DNA of 64,000 nucleotides from an uncultured SAR86 cluster bacterium (GCA_902523885.1 CABZAV010000001.1:186001-250000), one strand, 5' to 3'; numbered from the stretch's first letter, positions 20,420 to 30,970 are shown. Notes: generated by a model from the letters alone, not told the origin. Numbers and translations: made by a program.

Positions 20420-20743
20420 TTGCAAAACCAAAACATTAGAATAAGGCTAAAAGCCTTTGATAATAAATTAATCGATAAATCCGCTAAAGAGATTGTCGAG
20501 ACTGTAAAAAGAACTGGGGCTTTAATCAAAGGCCCAATTCCTATGCCTGTTAGAAAGAGACTAACAACCATTCTTATTTCTCCTCACAAGGATAAGGATG
20601 CAAGAGATCAATACGAAATTAGAACTTATAAAAGAGTAATGGACATAATTAAGCCTACGGAAAAAACTGTAGACGCTTTGATGAAATTAGATTTATCTGC
20701 AGGTGTGGATGTTCAAATTTCTCTAGACGAATTAACTAAATAA
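20420..20743 (+). CDS. rpsJ: 30S ribosomal protein S10
   Basis: 107 aa, against 103 in E. coli. A 30S head protein that also binds NusG and NusB during antitermination. The start is TTG at 20420: the encoded [14 protein letters not shown] matches the known N-terminus, and GAGGTG lies 6 nt upstream. Using TTG for a highly expressed first gene of a 13 kb operon suggests translation of S10 is deliberately limited. It contains [14 protein letters not shown]. Confidence 0.98.
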   Translation: MQNQNIRIRLKAFDNKLIDKSAKEIVETVKRTGALIKGPIPMPVRKRLTTILISPHKDKDARDQYEIRTYKRVMDIIKPTEKTVDALMKLDLSAGVDVQISLDELTK

Positions 20744-20756
20744 AAAGGTATTTAAA

Positions 20757-21395
20757 GTGATTGGTTTAATAGCGATAAAAGAGGGTATGACAAGACTTTT
20801 CCAAGAAGATGGAAAATCTTTACCCGTGAGCGTTCTTAAAGTTGACACAAATTTTATTTCCCAAATAAAAACAAAACAATCAGACGGTTACGACTCTATT
20901 CAACTATCCACAAAAGAACAAAAAGAAAAAAATCAGACAAAATCAAAAATAGGCCATTTCAGTAAGAACAATCTTTCCCTAAAAAAATATATAAAAGAAT
21001 TCAGATTAGATGAAAGTGAGTTAGATGGCCTCGAATTAGGAAAAGAATTTGATGTAAATATTTTTGAAGAAGGTCAATTAGTTGATGTTTCAGGAATTTC
21101 AAAAGGTAAAGGTTTTGCCGGAACAGTTAAAAGATGGAATTTTGCTACTCAAGATGCGACTCACGGTAATTCACTTGCCCATCGAAAACCTGGATCTATA
21201 GGCCAATGTCAAACTCCTGGAAGAGTATGGAAAGGAAAAAAAATGGCAGGTCATATGGGAAGCGTAAAAAAAACTGTTCAGAATTTAAGAGTTGTAAAGA
21301 TTGATGAGGAAAACAGTTTACTCTTAGTTCAAGGAGCAATCCCTGGGTTTAATGGTTCATCTGTAATAATCAAACCCGCAGTGAAGGCTAAGTAA
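20757..21395 (+). CDS. rplC: 50S ribosomal protein L3
   Basis: 212 aa; it organises the 3' end of 23S rRNA near the peptidyl-transferase centre. The start is GTG at 20757, after an AAAAGGT site. The finger loop shows HGNSLAHRKPGSIGQCQTPG and contains the glutamine that PrmB methylates in E. coli. It ends in a 1 nt overlap with rplD. Confidence 0.98.
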   Translation: MIGLIAIKEGMTRLFQEDGKSLPVSVLKVDTNFISQIKTKQSDGYDSIQLSTKEQKEKNQTKSKIGHFSKNNLSLKKYIKEFRLDESELDGLELGKEFDVNIFEEGQLVDVSGISKGKGFAGTVKRWNFATQDATHGNSLAHRKPGSIGQCQTPGRVWKGKKMAGHMGSVKKTVQNLRVVKIDEENSLLLVQGAIPGFNGSSVIIKPAVKAK

Positions 21396-22003
21396 TGGAT
21401 CTGCCAGTAATAAACTCTAAATCTAAGACTTCGGTATCCGAAGTTATTTTTAATCAATCTGTAAATAAGGAGTTAATCACTCAGCTGATTAATAGCTTTG
21501 TTTCAAATAGTCATCAAGGTACCAAGGCTCAGAAAAATAGATCTGATGTAAGAGGCGGAGGAAAAAAACCTTGGAGACAAAAAGGAACAGGACGAGCAAG
21601 AGCAGGAACTATCAGGAGTCCTATTTGGAGAGGCGGCGGAGTTACTTTCGCTGCTAGATCGAAAAGCTCTGAACCAAAAAAAATTAACAAAAAAATGTAC
21701 AAATCCGCAATGAGATCTATTTTTTCATCCTTAGCAGAAAACAATAAAATTTTCCTTTCAAAAGATATTTCTATAGAAAATCCAAAGACCAAAGAATTAT
21801 TGGAGCTTCTTAAAAAAATTAAATTTAATAGTGGATTAATAATAGTAAGCAACTTAAGTTCTAACTTAGAACTAGCTGCAAGAAATATTCCTCACGTTGA
21901 AATAACAGATGCTAATTTTATAAATCCGATTAAGTTACTTAAACATGATGCAATACTTATAGCAGAAGATTGTTTGCCTAAATTAGAAGAGCTTTTTACA
22001 TGA
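21395..22003 (+). CDS. rplD: 50S ribosomal protein L4
   Basis: 202 aa, close to 201 in E. coli. It lines the exit tunnel with its extended loop: GGGKKPWRQKGTGRARAG, then SPIWRGGGVTFA. In E. coli L4 also represses the S10 operon. It overlaps rplC by 1 nt and rplW by 4 nt. Confidence 0.98.
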   Translation: MDLPVINSKSKTSVSEVIFNQSVNKELITQLINSFVSNSHQGTKAQKNRSDVRGGGKKPWRQKGTGRARAGTIRSPIWRGGGVTFAARSKSSEPKKINKKMYKSAMRSIFSSLAENNKIFLSKDISIENPKTKELLELLKKIKFNSGLIIVSNLSSNLELAARNIPHVEITDANFINPIKLLKHDAILIAEDCLPKLEELFT

Positions 22004-22296
22004 GCACTTTATTTCCAAATCAGGTCATTGTTTCTGCTCATCTTACTGAGAAGGCATCTTTAGTGGGTCAATTTGCCAATACTTATGTTTTTAAAGTGGC
22101 TCGTAAAGCTACTAAACTTGAAATAAAAAAAGCAGTAGAAAACAAATTTAATGTAACCGTAACTAAAGTGAATCTTCTAAATGTTAAGGGAAAAATGAAA
22201 AGAGGTGGAAAGGGAAAACTTACAAAAAAATCTAATTGGAAAAAAGCTTACATTTCACTCAAAAATGAAGACAGGATAGAAATTTCTCAAGATTAA
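22000..22296 (+). CDS. rplW: 50S ribosomal protein L23
   Basis: 98 aa. It sits at the tunnel exit and is the docking site for trigger factor and SRP. The sequence includes [26 protein letters not shown] and the C-terminal basic loop [20 protein letters not shown]. It overlaps rplD by 4 nt (ATGA). Confidence 0.97.
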   Translation: MSTLFPNQVIVSAHLTEKASLVGQFANTYVFKVARKATKLEIKKAVENKFNVTVTKVNLLNVKGKMKRGGKGKLTKKSNWKKAYISLKNEDRIEISQD

Positions 22297-22297
22297 T

Positions 22298-23122
22298 ATG
22301 GCAATAACAAAGGCAAAACCAACTTCACCAGGAAGAAGATTTAGAAGTCTTTCTTCTAATTTGGGCTTATACAAAGGAAGGTCTTATGCGTCTCTAACTC
22401 AGCAAAAGTCTAAAAGTGGAGGAAGAAACAATAATGGACGAATAACTACTCGTCACATTGGAGGAGGGCACAAACACCATTATAGAGTCATCGATTTTAA
22501 AAGAAATAAAGATGGAATTCCTGCGGTAGTGGAAAGAATTGAATACGATCCTAACCGATCTGCATTTATTGCTTTGGTGCTTTATGAAGATGGAGAAAGA
22601 AAATATATTATCGCGCCAAAAGGACTGAAAGAGGGATCAAAAATTATTTCAGGTGTAGACGCCGAAATTAGCGTTGGTAACACTTTAGAGTTAAACAATA
22701 TTCCCGTTGGAACTACAGTTCATTGTGTTGAGCTTAAACCTTTGAAGGGAGCGCAACTAGCAAGAAGTGCTGGAACTTCTGTGCAGTATGTTGCGAAAGA
22801 AGACGGATATGCATCTATCAGATTAAAAAGTGGAGAATTTAGAAAAGTACTCACCACTTGTAGAGCTACTATTGGAGAAGTTTCTAATCAAGAGCATTCT
22901 TTGAAATCCTTTGGAAAAGCTGGTGCTAAAAGATGGATTGGAGTCAGACCTACTGTGAGAGGTGTAGCAATGAACCCTATAGATCATCCTCATGGAGGAG
23001 GAGAGGGAAGAACTTCTGGAGGAAGGCATCCTGTTTCGCCTTGGGGAACGCCAACTAAGGGTTATAGGACAAGAAGTAACAAGAGGACAGACTCTTTAAT
23101 AATTAGAAGAAGGAAAAAATAA
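22298..23122 (+). CDS. rplB: 50S ribosomal protein L2
   Basis: 274 aa, against 273 in E. coli. Required for subunit association and peptidyl transfer. The conserved C-terminal segment [20 protein letters not shown] contains the histidine equivalent to His229 in E. coli. The N-terminal TSPGRRFRS and [13 protein letters not shown] motifs are also present. It shares 1 nt with rpsS. Confidence 0.99.
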   Translation: MAITKAKPTSPGRRFRSLSSNLGLYKGRSYASLTQQKSKSGGRNNNGRITTRHIGGGHKHHYRVIDFKRNKDGIPAVVERIEYDPNRSAFIALVLYEDGERKYIIAPKGLKEGSKIISGVDAEISVGNTLELNNIPVGTTVHCVELKPLKGAQLARSAGTSVQYVAKEDGYASIRLKSGEFRKVLTTCRATIGEVSNQEHSLKSFGKAGAKRWIGVRPTVRGVAMNPIDHPHGGGEGRTSGGRHPVSPWGTPTKGYRTRSNKRTDSLIIRRRKK

Positions 23123-23391
23123 TGCCAAGATCAATTAAAAAAGGACCATTTGTCGATCATCATTTGATGGATAAAGTTGTAAAAGCTTCATCAACTAATG
23201 ACAAAAAACCTATAAAAACTTGGTCAAGAAGGTCTATGGTTTTGCCAGAAATGGTAGGACTGACAATCTCAGTACACAACGGAAGAGTACACGTTCCAAT
23301 TTCAATTAAAGAAGACATGGTTGGTCATAAATTAGGAGAATTTGTTTTAACAAGGACTTTTAAAATTCATTCAGGAGATAGAAAGACTTAA
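23122..23391 (+). CDS. rpsS: 30S ribosomal protein S19
   Basis: 89 aa. A head protein that contacts S13 and forms bridges with the large subunit. It starts [16 protein letters not shown] and ends with [19 protein letters not shown]. It overlaps rplB by 1 nt and precedes rplV by 1 nt. Confidence 0.98.
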   Translation: MPRSIKKGPFVDHHLMDKVVKASSTNDKKPIKTWSRRSMVLPEMVGLTISVHNGRVHVPISIKEDMVGHKLGEFVLTRTFKIHSGDRKT

Positions 23392-23392
23392 G

Positions 23393-23734
23393 ATGGAACA
23401 AGTAACAGCAAAACTAAGTAGACTTCCTGTTTCTGGCTTTAAAGTCAGATTGATAGCTGATCAAATCAGAGGAAAACAGGTTGGAGAAGCTCTTGAAATT
23501 TTAAAATTTAGCAAGAAAGCGTCTGCTAAAAATGTAAAAAAACTATTAGATTCTGCAATTGCTAATGCAGAACATAACAAAGGACTGGATGTTGATAATT
23601 TAATCATTTCTAGGATAACTGTTGATGAAGCTCTTTTGTTTAAAAGAATCCAAGCTAGAGCTAGGGGAAGAGCCGACAGAATTCAAAAAAGAAACTGTCA
23701 CGTAAACATCACTTTAGAAAACGTAGGTAATTAA
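23393..23734 (+). CDS. rplV: 50S ribosomal protein L22
   Basis: 113 aa, against 110 in E. coli. Its hairpin narrows the exit tunnel beside L4, where macrolide resistance changes occur. It contains SGFKVRLIADQIRGK and ends with a basic hairpin, KRIQARARGRADRIQKRNCH. It directly abuts rpsC without a gap. Confidence 0.98.
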   Translation: MEQVTAKLSRLPVSGFKVRLIADQIRGKQVGEALEILKFSKKASAKNVKKLLDSAIANAEHNKGLDVDNLIISRITVDEALLFKRIQARARGRADRIQKRNCHVNITLENVGN

Positions 23735-24388
23735 ATGGGACAAAAAGTTAATCCAGTTGGTTTTAGATTAGGTATTTCTAGGGACCATAATTCAACTTGG
23801 TATGCTGAAAAAGGGAAATATCAAGAACTTCTATTAAATGATTTTGCTGTTAGAGAATTCTTAAAAAAGGAATTAGATAATTCCTTTGTAAGCAAAATAG
23901 AAATAGAAAGACCTTCTGAAAGCGCCAAGGTATCAATTCATACATCAAGACCGGGAATGATTATCGGTAAAAAAGGTGAAGACATAGATAAATTGAGAAA
24001 CAAGCTTACGACAATAATGGGAGTTCCAGTTAGCCTAAATATTAAAGAAATTAGAAAGCCTGATTTAGACGCGCAATTAGTGGCAGCCAATATAGCTGTC
24101 CAGTTAGAAAAAAGAGCCATGTTTAGAAGAGTTATAAAAAGAGCTGCTCAGAATTGTACGAGACAAGGTGCACTCGGAGTTAAAGTGAGAGTAGCAGGAA
24201 GGCTAGGAGGAGCAGAGATTGCTCGAGCAGAATGGCACAAGGAGGGAAGAGTACCTCTTCAGACTTTAAAAGCCGATATAGATTATGGAGTCGCTGAAGC
24301 TAATACTACCTATGGAATTATTGGAGTTAAGGTTTGGATTTTCCGAGGTGAAGTTAACCCAAAAAAAAATAAACAAATTACAGAATAA
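23735..24388 (+). CDS. rpsC: 30S ribosomal protein S3
   Basis: 217 aa, against 233 in E. coli, with a shorter C-terminal tail. It forms part of the mRNA entry tunnel and has helicase activity with S4 and S5. The KH domain shows [16 protein letters not shown]. The C-terminal domain has [20 protein letters not shown]. rplP follows after 2 nt. Confidence 0.98.
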   Translation: MGQKVNPVGFRLGISRDHNSTWYAEKGKYQELLLNDFAVREFLKKELDNSFVSKIEIERPSESAKVSIHTSRPGMIIGKKGEDIDKLRNKLTTIMGVPVSLNIKEIRKPDLDAQLVAANIAVQLEKRAMFRRVIKRAAQNCTRQGALGVKVRVAGRLGGAEIARAEWHKEGRVPLQTLKADIDYGVAEANTTYGIIGVKVWIFRGEVNPKKNKQITE

Positions 24389-24390
24389 AA

Positions 24391-24804
24391 ATGTTTCAAC
24401 CTAAGAGAACAAAATATAGAAAACAAATGAAAGGAAGGAACACTGGACTTTCAAACAGAGCAAATACTTTAGACTTTGGAACATACGGCTTAAAAGCAAC
24501 TTCTAGAGGACAAATAACTTCTAGACAAATTGAAGCAGCGAGAAGAGCCATGACAAGGTATGTGAAAAGAGGAGCTCAGATTTGGATTAGGATTTTTCCT
24601 GATAAACCGATAACAAAAAAACCTCTAGAAGTTAGACAAGGAAAAGGTAAAGGAAACGTAGAGTATTATGTGTGCCCAATAAAACCTGGAAAGATTCTTT
24701 ACGAAATGGAAGGCGTAGATGAAGAAATTGCCATGGAGGCATTCAGATTGGCTGCTTCCAAACTTCCAGTAGAAACTAAATTTATAGCGAGAAAAACAGT
24801 TTAA
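24391..24804 (+). CDS. rplP: 50S ribosomal protein L16
   Basis: 137 aa, against 136 in E. coli. It positions A-site tRNA at the subunit interface. Motifs [30 protein letters not shown] and [20 protein letters not shown] are intact. It overlaps rpmC by 1 nt (TAATG). Confidence 0.98.
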   Translation: MFQPKRTKYRKQMKGRNTGLSNRANTLDFGTYGLKATSRGQITSRQIEAARRAMTRYVKRGAQIWIRIFPDKPITKKPLEVRQGKGKGNVEYYVCPIKPGKILYEMEGVDEEIAMEAFRLAASKLPVETKFIARKTV

Positions 24805-24986
24805 TGGCTAAGAAAAAGACAAATACTAAAGTTAGTGAGTTAGAAAAACTAAATCAAGATCTCCTTGATTTAAGACTTAAACACGCTTCTATGGCCCTGA
24901 AAGAAACACACAAAATCTCTGAAACCAAAAAAGATATTGCCAGATTAAAGACAAAAATTAACATGAAGGTTGAAGCAAATGACTGA
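24804..24986 (+). CDS. rpmC: 50S ribosomal protein L29
   Basis: 60 aa, against 63 in E. coli. A helical hairpin near the tunnel exit. The sequence shows ELEKLNQDLLDLRLKHAS and KDIARLKTKI, the typical two-helix pattern. It overlaps rpsQ by 8 nt. Confidence 0.93.
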   Translation: MAKKKTNTKVSELEKLNQDLLDLRLKHASMALKETHKISETKKDIARLKTKINMKVEAND

Positions 24987-25245
24987 TAATTTAAAGAGAA
25001 CAAAAATAGGCTCAGTTGTAAGCCTTTCTGGAAATAAATCCAGGGTCGCTCTGATTCAAAGGACTGTTAAGCATGAGTTATTGGGAAAAATAATGAAACG
25101 TTCAACAAAAATTAGTTTTCATGATGAAGAAAATATTTCGTCAATCGGAGATAAAGTGAAAATTAAAGAAACCAAACCTATTTCTAAAAATAAATCATGG
25201 GAACTAGTCGAAGTTATCAAGAAATTTGAAGGCGCATCAGAATGA
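24979..25245 (+). CDS. rpsQ: 30S ribosomal protein S17
   Basis: 88 aa from ATG 24979; an upstream in-frame TTG at 24970 was rejected because it lengthens the overlap with rpmC. It is an OB-fold protein binding 16S rRNA helix 11. The family core [38 protein letters not shown] and [12 protein letters not shown] is present. It overlaps rplN by 4 nt. Confidence 0.95.
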   Translation: MTDNLKRTKIGSVVSLSGNKSRVALIQRTVKHELLGKIMKRSTKISFHDEENISSIGDKVKIKETKPISKNKSWELVEVIKKFEGASE

Positions 25246-25610
25246 TTCAAGAACAGTCCATACTTACAATAGCTGACAATAGCGGCGCCAGAAGAGTCAT
25301 GTGTATCAAAGTTCTTGGCGGTTCAAAAAGACGTTATGCACATGTTGGAGATGTAATTAAAGTAGCAATTAAAGAAGCAATTCCAACTGGGAAAGTTAAG
25401 AAAGGATCAGTGGCAGACGCCGTAGTTGTAAGAACCAGAAAAGATATTAAAAGAGAAGACGGCTCAAGTATAAGGTTCGATGATAATGCTGCTGTCCTCA
25501 TAAATACACAAAAACAACCAATTGGTACGAGAATATTTGGGCCAGTTTCTAGAGAACTAAGAAGTAAAGACTTTATGAAAATAATTTCCTTAGCTCCAGA
25601 GGTAATATGA
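25242..25610 (+). CDS. rplN: 50S ribosomal protein L14
   Basis: 122 aa, against 123 in E. coli. It forms intersubunit bridges and is the binding site of the silencing factor RsfS. It starts [20 protein letters not shown] and ends in [20 protein letters not shown]. The spc operon normally begins here, but there is no gap: it overlaps rpsQ by 4 nt, so S10 and spc form one unit. Confidence 0.98.
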   Translation: MIQEQSILTIADNSGARRVMCIKVLGGSKRRYAHVGDVIKVAIKEAIPTGKVKKGSVADAVVVRTRKDIKREDGSSIRFDDNAAVLINTQKQPIGTRIFGPVSRELRSKDFMKIISLAPEVI

Positions 25611-25921
25611 TGAATAAGTTAAGAACTGGAGATGAGGTGATTGTTATTTCTGGAAAAGATAAGGGAAAAACTGGAACTATTACAAAGTTTTTAGCTAATG
25701 ATAAATGCGAGGTTTCAGGAATTAAAATTGTAAAAAAACATCAAAAGCCAAACCCTCAAGCAAATATTCAAGGAGGAATTATTGAAAAAGAATCTCCTAT
25801 CCATATTTCTAATATTGCTATTTACAATAAAAAAACAAAAAAAGCAGATAGAGTAAAAATAGAAGTTACTGAAAAATTAAAAAAAAGAATCTTTAAATCA
25901 GACGGAAAAGAAATTAAATGA
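25607..25921 (+). CDS. rplX: 50S ribosomal protein L24
   Basis: 104 aa; an early-assembly initiator protein. The KOW motif reads [18 protein letters not shown]. Two adjacent ATG codons (25607 and 25610) could start it; the first overlaps the rplN stop by 4 nt. It overlaps rplE by 4 nt. Confidence 0.97.
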   Translation: MMNKLRTGDEVIVISGKDKGKTGTITKFLANDKCEVSGIKIVKKHQKPNPQANIQGGIIEKESPIHISNIAIYNKKTKKADRVKIEVTEKLKKRIFKSDGKEIK

Positions 25922-26463
25922 CCAATTCGATAATAAGTAATGTTTATCAGGAGGCAGTTCCATCTTTAATGACAGAACTGGGGCTGAAGTCTCCTATGGC
26001 AGTTCCAAAAATTTCTAAAGTAACTTTAAATATGGGTTTAGGTGCTGAGGCTATTAATGATAGAAAGGTCGTTGAAAACGCTATGGAAGATCTAAAATTG
26101 ATTTCTGGCCAGCAGCCAATTAAGACGAATGCGAGAAAATCTGTAGCAAGCTTTAAATTAAGGGAAGGTTTTACCATTGGATGCAAAGTAACTCTCCGAG
26201 GAAAAATGATGTTTGATTTTCTTGATCGTCTTTTGAGTGTTGCTATTCCTAGAGAAAGAGACTTTAGAGGACTAAATCCAAAGTCTTTCGATGGAAGAGG
26301 TAATTACACCATTGGAATAAAAGAACACATTATATTCCCTGAAATTGACTACGATAAAGTCGACAAGATAAGAGGTTTAGACGTTTGTATAACAACAACA
26401 GCAACAAATAATGAGGAAGGTTTAAAGCTTTTGAGCGCTTTAAATTTTCCCTTTAAAACGTGA
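25918..26463 (+). CDS. rplE: 50S ribosomal protein L5
   Basis: 181 aa, against 179 in E. coli. It binds 5S rRNA and contacts S13 across the interface. It shows [47 protein letters not shown] and the closing [12 protein letters not shown] segment. rpsN begins 6 nt later. Confidence 0.98.
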   Translation: MTNSIISNVYQEAVPSLMTELGLKSPMAVPKISKVTLNMGLGAEAINDRKVVENAMEDLKLISGQQPIKTNARKSVASFKLREGFTIGCKVTLRGKMMFDFLDRLLSVAIPRERDFRGLNPKSFDGRGNYTIGIKEHIIFPEIDYDKVDKIRGLDVCITTTATNNEEGLKLLSALNFPFKT

Positions 26464-26469
26464 GGAAAT

Positions 26470-26775
26470 ATGGCTAAAGAATCTATGATTGCTAGAGAGC
26501 AAAAGAGAATAAAAACAGTTAAAAAGTTTGCTGCCAAAAGGGCTGCTTTGAAAGCTATTTTATCTGATACAAAAAAAACTGAGGGTGAAAAACAGGTGGC
26601 TAGATTAAAATTACAAAAGCTTCCTAGAGATGCAAGCCCAGTAAGACTTCAAAGAAGATGTCAGATAACAGGAAGGCCTCATGCAGTTTACAGAAAGTTT
26701 GGTTTATCAAGAAATAAATTAAGAGAACTCGCTATGAAAGGAGACGTTCCTGGATTAGTTAAGGCAAGTTGGTAA
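26470..26775 (+). CDS. rpsN: 30S ribosomal protein S14, zinc-free form
   Basis: 101 aa, the long form. It binds the 30S head near S3 and S10. The C-terminal [20 protein letters not shown] has only one cysteine, so it is the zinc-independent type and cannot form the CxxC-CxxC zinc site of the short paralogue. rpsH begins 9 nt later behind an AAGGAG site. Confidence 0.98.
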   Translation: MAKESMIAREQKRIKTVKKFAAKRAALKAILSDTKKTEGEKQVARLKLQKLPRDASPVRLQRRCQITGRPHAVYRKFGLSRNKLRELAMKGDVPGLVKASW

Positions 26776-26784
26776 GGAGATAAT

Positions 26785-27180
26785 ATGAGTTTGCAAGATC
26801 CCATTTCCGATATGATTTTAAGAATAAAGAACGCTCAAGCCAGAGGGCATTCAAAAGTTTCTTTTGGCTCATCTAAGCTTAAACAAGCTATATGTGAGGT
26901 TTTATCTGATGAAGGTTTCATTAAAAAAGTTGAAGTCATAGAGGCGGATTCGAAGAAGAATATTGAAGTCACACTTAAATATTTTGAGGATAAGCCAGTT
27001 ATTAAAGAATTTCAAAGAGAGAGTAAACCAGGCCTTAGAAGATATTTCGGTAGCAAAGATATACCAGAAGTCAAAGGAGGCTTGGGAGTAGCAATTTTAA
27101 CCACTAGTAGAGGAGTAATTACTGATAAACAAGCCAAGTCACAGAATATTGGCGGAGAACTTATCTGTACTATTTTTTAA
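26785..27180 (+). CDS. rpsH: 30S ribosomal protein S8
   Basis: 131 aa. A primary binder of 16S rRNA and, in E. coli, the repressor of the spc operon through a site near rplE. It starts MSLQDPISDMILRIKNAQ and ends with SRGVITDKQAKSQNIGGELI, the RNA-binding loop. rplF begins 2 nt later. Confidence 0.98.
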   Translation: MSLQDPISDMILRIKNAQARGHSKVSFGSSKLKQAICEVLSDEGFIKKVEVIEADSKKNIEVTLKYFEDKPVIKEFQRESKPGLRRYFGSKDIPEVKGGLGVAILTTSRGVITDKQAKSQNIGGELICTIF

Positions 27181-27182
27181 TT

Positions 27183-27716
27183 ATGGCAAGAAATATAAAC
27201 AGACCGATACAAATTTCAGAGGGTGTTAAGGCTGAACTCAATGGTCAGATTCTTTCTTTTTCCGGTCAAAAGGGCTCAATGGAGCTGGTTGTAAACGACC
27301 AAGTTAATGTAGAAGCCTCTGATGAGAATATTGTATTTAATCCTAAAAATAAAACCAAAGAATCAATTGCATTAGCCAGCACTATGAGAGCTTTAGCTAT
27401 CAATAAAATGATTGGAGTATCCGAAGGTTTTCAAAAAAAACTAGAAATCAACGGTGTGGGATATAGAGTGAAAGTAAGCGGAGATTCCTTAGAACTTTCT
27501 TTAGGGTTCTCTCATCCCGTAATATATAAATTACCTGAAGGAGTTTCGGCCGAAGCTCCATCAAATACAGAATTAGTTTTATCTTCAGCAGATAAACAAT
27601 TACTTGGAGATGCTGCATCAAAAATAAGGTCTTTTAGACCACCGGAACCATACAAGGGAAAAGGAGTTAAATATGCAGAAGAGAGAATTATTAGAAAAGA
27701 ATCCAAAAAAGCTTAA
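27183..27716 (+). CDS. rplF: 50S ribosomal protein L6
   Basis: 177 aa, exactly the E. coli length. Located near the sarcin-ricin loop and factor-binding site. The repeated domains end in the signature [19 protein letters not shown]. rplR begins 5 nt later. Confidence 0.98.
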   Translation: MARNINRPIQISEGVKAELNGQILSFSGQKGSMELVVNDQVNVEASDENIVFNPKNKTKESIALASTMRALAINKMIGVSEGFQKKLEINGVGYRVKVSGDSLELSLGFSHPVIYKLPEGVSAEAPSNTELVLSSADKQLLGDAASKIRSFRPPEPYKGKGVKYAEERIIRKESKKA

Positions 27717-27721
27717 AGAAA

Positions 27722-28072
27722 ATGTTAAACAAAGTTGTAGCAAGAAATAGAAGAGCAAAAAAATTAAGATCAAAAAGCATAGATCTTTCTACAAACAGGC
27801 TATCTGTTTTTAGGAGTAGCCAACATATTTATGCGCAAATTTTTTCTCCAGATGGGAGTGAAATTATTGCTCAAGCTTCCACTTTAGATAAAGAATTAAA
27901 GTTAAAGTCTGGATCAAACTCTGACGCTGCAGAAAAGGTAGGAACTTCAATAGCAGAAAAGGGCCTTTCGATTGGAATTAAAAAAGTAGCATTTGATAGA
28001 TCAGGATATAAGTACCATGGAAGAGTCAAAGCTTTGGCTGAAGCTGCAAGGACAGCCGGCTTAGAATTTTAG
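27722..28072 (+). CDS. rplR: 50S ribosomal protein L18
   Basis: 116 aa, against 117 in E. coli. A 5S rRNA-binding protein. It shows [20 protein letters not shown] and the C-terminal [20 protein letters not shown]. rpsE begins 8 nt later. Confidence 0.98.
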   Translation: MLNKVVARNRRAKKLRSKSIDLSTNRLSVFRSSQHIYAQIFSPDGSEIIAQASTLDKELKLKSGSNSDAAEKVGTSIAEKGLSIGIKKVAFDRSGYKYHGRVKALAEAARTAGLEF

Positions 28073-28080
28073 GAAAAATT

Positions 28081-28563
28081 ATGAAAGAAAATTATGAACA
28101 ACAATCCGGCGAAGCTCTTGAAGAAAAATTAGTTGGAGTGAATCGAGTAGCTAAAGTTGTGAAAGGCGGAAGGATATTTGGATTCACAGCTTTGACTGTA
28201 GTTGGCGATGGGAAGGGAAAAGTTGGTTTCGGTAGAGGGAAAGCTAGAGAAGTTCCTATTGCAATTCAAAAAGCTCTAGAAAGTGCCCGAAGAAATACGA
28301 CTAATATTGAACTTAATGGCTCGACAATCCATTATTCTGTTAAAGCAAGGCATGGATCCGCAATAGTTTATATGCAACCCGCTTCTCCGGGAACTGGAAT
28401 TATTGCTGGTGGAGCTATGCGAGCAGTGCTTGAACTAGCCGGCGTGAAAGATGTTTTAGCAAAATCTTATGGATCTACCAATCCTATCAATGTTGTTAGA
28501 GCTACATTTAAAGGTTTAGCAAGTATAGAGTCTCCTGAAAAGGTTACTTTAAGAAGGTCATAA
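28081..28563 (+). CDS. rpsE: 30S ribosomal protein S5
   Basis: 160 aa, against 167 in E. coli. It works with S4 in decoding accuracy and mRNA unwinding. The N-terminal dsRNA-binding domain shows [20 protein letters not shown] and [15 protein letters not shown]. The C-terminal domain has [18 protein letters not shown]. The N-terminal extension is acidic ([10 protein letters not shown]). rpmD begins 2 nt later. Confidence 0.98.
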   Translation: MKENYEQQSGEALEEKLVGVNRVAKVVKGGRIFGFTALTVVGDGKGKVGFGRGKAREVPIAIQKALESARRNTTNIELNGSTIHYSVKARHGSAIVYMQPASPGTGIIAGGAMRAVLELAGVKDVLAKSYGSTNPINVVRATFKGLASIESPEKVTLRRS

Positions 28564-28565
28564 CT

Positions 28566-28757
28566 ATGAGTGATGAACTAAAAACTATTTCTGTTAAACA
28601 AATTAGAGGTTTGTCTGGTTCCAGAGAGTTACATCGCAAATCTGTAAAGGGTCTTGGTTTGAAAAAAATAAATCATGTAGTGGATGTTATTGATACTCCT
28701 GCAAATAGAGGAATGATTAATAAAGTAAAACACTTAGTGGAGATAATTGAGAATTAA
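28566..28757 (+). CDS. rpmD: 50S ribosomal protein L30
   Basis: 63 aa, against 59 in E. coli. Its core KQIRGLSGSRELHRKSVKGL and GLKKINHVVDVIDTPANRGM is diagnostic. It is one of the few ribosomal proteins often lost in reduced genomes, but it is retained here. It ends 1 nt before rplO. Confidence 0.97.
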   Translation: MSDELKTISVKQIRGLSGSRELHRKSVKGLGLKKINHVVDVIDTPANRGMINKVKHLVEIIEN

Positions 28758-28758
28758 A

Positions 28759-29187
28759 ATGAAACTTAATGAGTTAACACCAATAGCTAGCAATAAGTCT
28801 CCGAAAAGAGTAGGAAGAGGTGCTGGTTCTGGAACTGGAAAAACTTCTGGAAAAGGTCATAAGGGACAAAAAGCTAGGTCAGGAGGGAAGGTGCGTCCAG
28901 GTTTTGAAGGTGGTCAAATGCCTATACAACAAAGACTTCCCAAGTTTGGATTTACTTCAAAAGTGTCTGAATATAAATGTCATATTAAATTAAGAGATTT
29001 AGAAAAAATTAATGAAGAGTTAATCGATATCGATTTGTTAAAATCCAAAAAAATTGTTTCAAAAAACATTAAAGATGTAAAAGTTGTTAATGGTGGTGAA
29101 CTTACTAAAGCGATTAAACTTAAGGGGATTAAAACTTCTAAATCTGTTGCAGACCTAATCATTAAATTAGGAGGGGAAATAAACTAA
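28759..29187 (+). CDS. rplO: 50S ribosomal protein L15
   Basis: 142 aa from ATG 28759; an in-frame upstream codon at 28747 lies inside rpmD and was rejected. A late-assembly protein. The glycine-rich N-terminus reads KRVGRGAGSGTGKTSGKGHK, then GFEGGQMPIQQRLPKFGF. It shares 1 nt with secY. Confidence 0.98.
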   Translation: MKLNELTPIASNKSPKRVGRGAGSGTGKTSGKGHKGQKARSGGKVRPGFEGGQMPIQQRLPKFGFTSKVSEYKCHIKLRDLEKINEELIDIDLLKSKKIVSKNIKDVKVVNGGELTKAIKLKGIKTSKSVADLIIKLGGEIN

Positions 29188-30491
29188 TGGCTTCTCCAGC
29201 AATAAAATCTGACGGCTTGAAAGAATTATGGTCAAGATTAAGGTTTGTTTTACTAGCTATAATTATTTATAGAATAGGAACTCATATTCCTGTTCCTGGA
29301 ATAGATCCTTTAAAAATTTCATCGTTATTCGATCAAAATCAAGGTACTCTTTTAGGACTCTTCAATATGTTCTCAGGCGGAGCTCTGGAAAGAATGAGTA
29401 TTATGGCGCTTAATGTCATACCTTATATAACTGCGGCAATTGTCATGAATCTTCTAGAGGCAACAACGCCAAGTCTAAAAAAATTATTTAGACAAGAAGG
29501 GGAAGTCGGAAGAAGGAAACGCACTAGTTATGTAAGATTAGGGACTCTCGTTTTGGCAATCTTTCAATCTTCTGGATTTGCAATAGCATTATCATCTCAA
29601 GGTCTTGCGGTAGAGCCTGGATACGGCTTTATCTTCACAGCAATAGTTTCATTTGTCACGGGAACAATGTTCTTAGTTTGGTTGGGTGAGCAAGTGAATG
29701 AAAGAGGAATTGGCAATGGAATTTCTTTGATAATCTTTGCAAGTATTGTTTCTGGTCTTCCCGGAGCTATTGGTCAATCTTTTGAATCAGCGAGACAGGG
29801 TGAGATAAGCCTTATTCTTCTTTTATTAATTGGTCTTTTCGCGTTGGTAGCAATTGCTTTTATTGTTTGGGTAGAGAGAGCGCAAAGAAGAGTGAGTGTA
29901 AATTATGCAAGAAGAGCACCAAATCAAATGAGCATGAGTCAAGCTTCTCATCTCCCTTTGAAGGTAAACATGGCTGGCGTTATTCCAGCAATATTTGCCA
30001 GTAGTTTGGTATTGTTCCCTGCTTCATTGAGTACATGGTTTGGACAGGCAGAGGGCTTTAGTTGGTTGCAAGAGATATCCTTGGCTTTAAGTCCAGGTCA
30101 ACCCTTATATTCGATTGTTTTTGCAATACTAATAGCTTATTTTTGTTTTTTTTATACTGCTATTCAATTTCCAGCTAAGGACATTGCAGATAATTTAAAA
30201 AAATCTGGCGGTTTTCTTCCTGGTATAAGACCGGGAGATCATACCGTCGACTACATTGATAATGTTATGTCTAGACTGACAATTTGGGGATCAATTTATA
30301 TGGTGATAGTTTGTTTAGCACCTCAGTTTTTAATAGCTTCGGCAAATGTTCCTTTCTACTTAGGCGGAACTTCATTATTAATTGCAGTAGTAGTGGTAAT
30401 GGACTTCATGGCTCAGGTACAATCACACCTTTTATCTAGTCAATATCAATCACTAATGAAAAAAGCTAATTTAAAAGGTTATCAAAGGTAA
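29187..30491 (+). CDS. secY: Preprotein translocase subunit SecY
   Basis: 434 aa with ten predicted membrane segments; the channel subunit of SecYEG. It shows [30 protein letters not shown], the cytoplasmic loop [17 protein letters not shown] (ribosome and SecA contact) and [15 protein letters not shown]. Its partner SecE is at 5207. It lies at the end of the spc block, with rpmJ 5 nt downstream. Confidence 0.99.
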   Translation: MASPAIKSDGLKELWSRLRFVLLAIIIYRIGTHIPVPGIDPLKISSLFDQNQGTLLGLFNMFSGGALERMSIMALNVIPYITAAIVMNLLEATTPSLKKLFRQEGEVGRRKRTSYVRLGTLVLAIFQSSGFAIALSSQGLAVEPGYGFIFTAIVSFVTGTMFLVWLGEQVNERGIGNGISLIIFASIVSGLPGAIGQSFESARQGEISLILLLLIGLFALVAIAFIVWVERAQRRVSVNYARRAPNQMSMSQASHLPLKVNMAGVIPAIFASSLVLFPASLSTWFGQAEGFSWLQEISLALSPGQPLYSIVFAILIAYFCFFYTAIQFPAKDIADNLKKSGGFLPGIRPGDHTVDYIDNVMSRLTIWGSIYMVIVCLAPQFLIASANVPFYLGGTSLLIAVVVVMDFMAQVQSHLLSSQYQSLMKKANLKGYQR

Positions 30492-30496
30492 CAATT

Positions 30497-30613
30497 ATGA
30501 AAGTAAGAGCTTCGGTTAAAAAGATTTGTAAAGACTGCAAACACGTTAAAAGACGTGGTGTTTTATATGTTATCTGTCCTACTGATCCAAAACATAAACA
30601 GAGGCAAGGTTAA
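30497..30613 (+). CDS. rpmJ: 50S ribosomal protein L36, zinc-binding form
   Basis: 38 aa, found by reading the gap between secY and rpsM. The protein begins [20 protein letters not shown] and ends in DPKHKQRQG. Cys11, Cys14, Cys27 and His33 give the CxxC-C-H zinc site, the C+ form replaced by a zinc-free paralogue under zinc starvation in some bacteria. Its TAA stop overlaps the rpsM ATG by 1 nt. Confidence 0.97.
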   Translation: MKVRASVKKICKDCKHVKRRGVLYVICPTDPKHKQRQG

Positions 30614-30969
30614 TGGCTAGGGTAGCAGGAGTAAATATTCCAGATAAAAAACAAGCATGGATTTCTTTGACCCATATTTTTGGAATAGGCAGAACAAGGG
30701 CGTTAAAAATTTGCTCTGAAACTGGAATAGCTCATGATACAAAAATTGGATCTTTAGATGAAGCTGATTTAGAAAAATTAAGAAAAGCTGTTGCTGAGTA
30801 CGAGGTAGAAGGAGATTTAAGAAGAGATATCAGTACAAATATCAAAAGATTAATGGATTTGGGAACTAACAGAGGAATAAGACATAGAAAAAGACTTCCT
30901 GTAAGAGGCCAAAGAACAAAAACAAATGCTAGAACAAGAAAAGGACCAAGAAAACCAATAAGAAGATAA
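30613..30969 (+). CDS. rpsM: 30S ribosomal protein S13
   Basis: 118 aa, exactly the E. coli length. A 30S head protein contacting P-site tRNA through its C-terminal tail. It shows [31 protein letters not shown] and [20 protein letters not shown]. There is no intergenic space for the alpha-operon pseudoknot leader of E. coli: it overlaps rpmJ by 1 nt. Confidence 0.99.
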   Translation: MARVAGVNIPDKKQAWISLTHIFGIGRTRALKICSETGIAHDTKIGSLDEADLEKLRKAVAEYEVEGDLRRDISTNIKRLMDLGTNRGIRHRKRLPVRGQRTKTNARTRKGPRKPIRR

Positions 30970-30970
30970 A

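Noticed and set aside
30492-30620. Alpha-operon pseudoknot leader before rpsM
   Set aside because: rpmJ fills the gap and overlaps rpsM by 1 nt, so there is no room for it.
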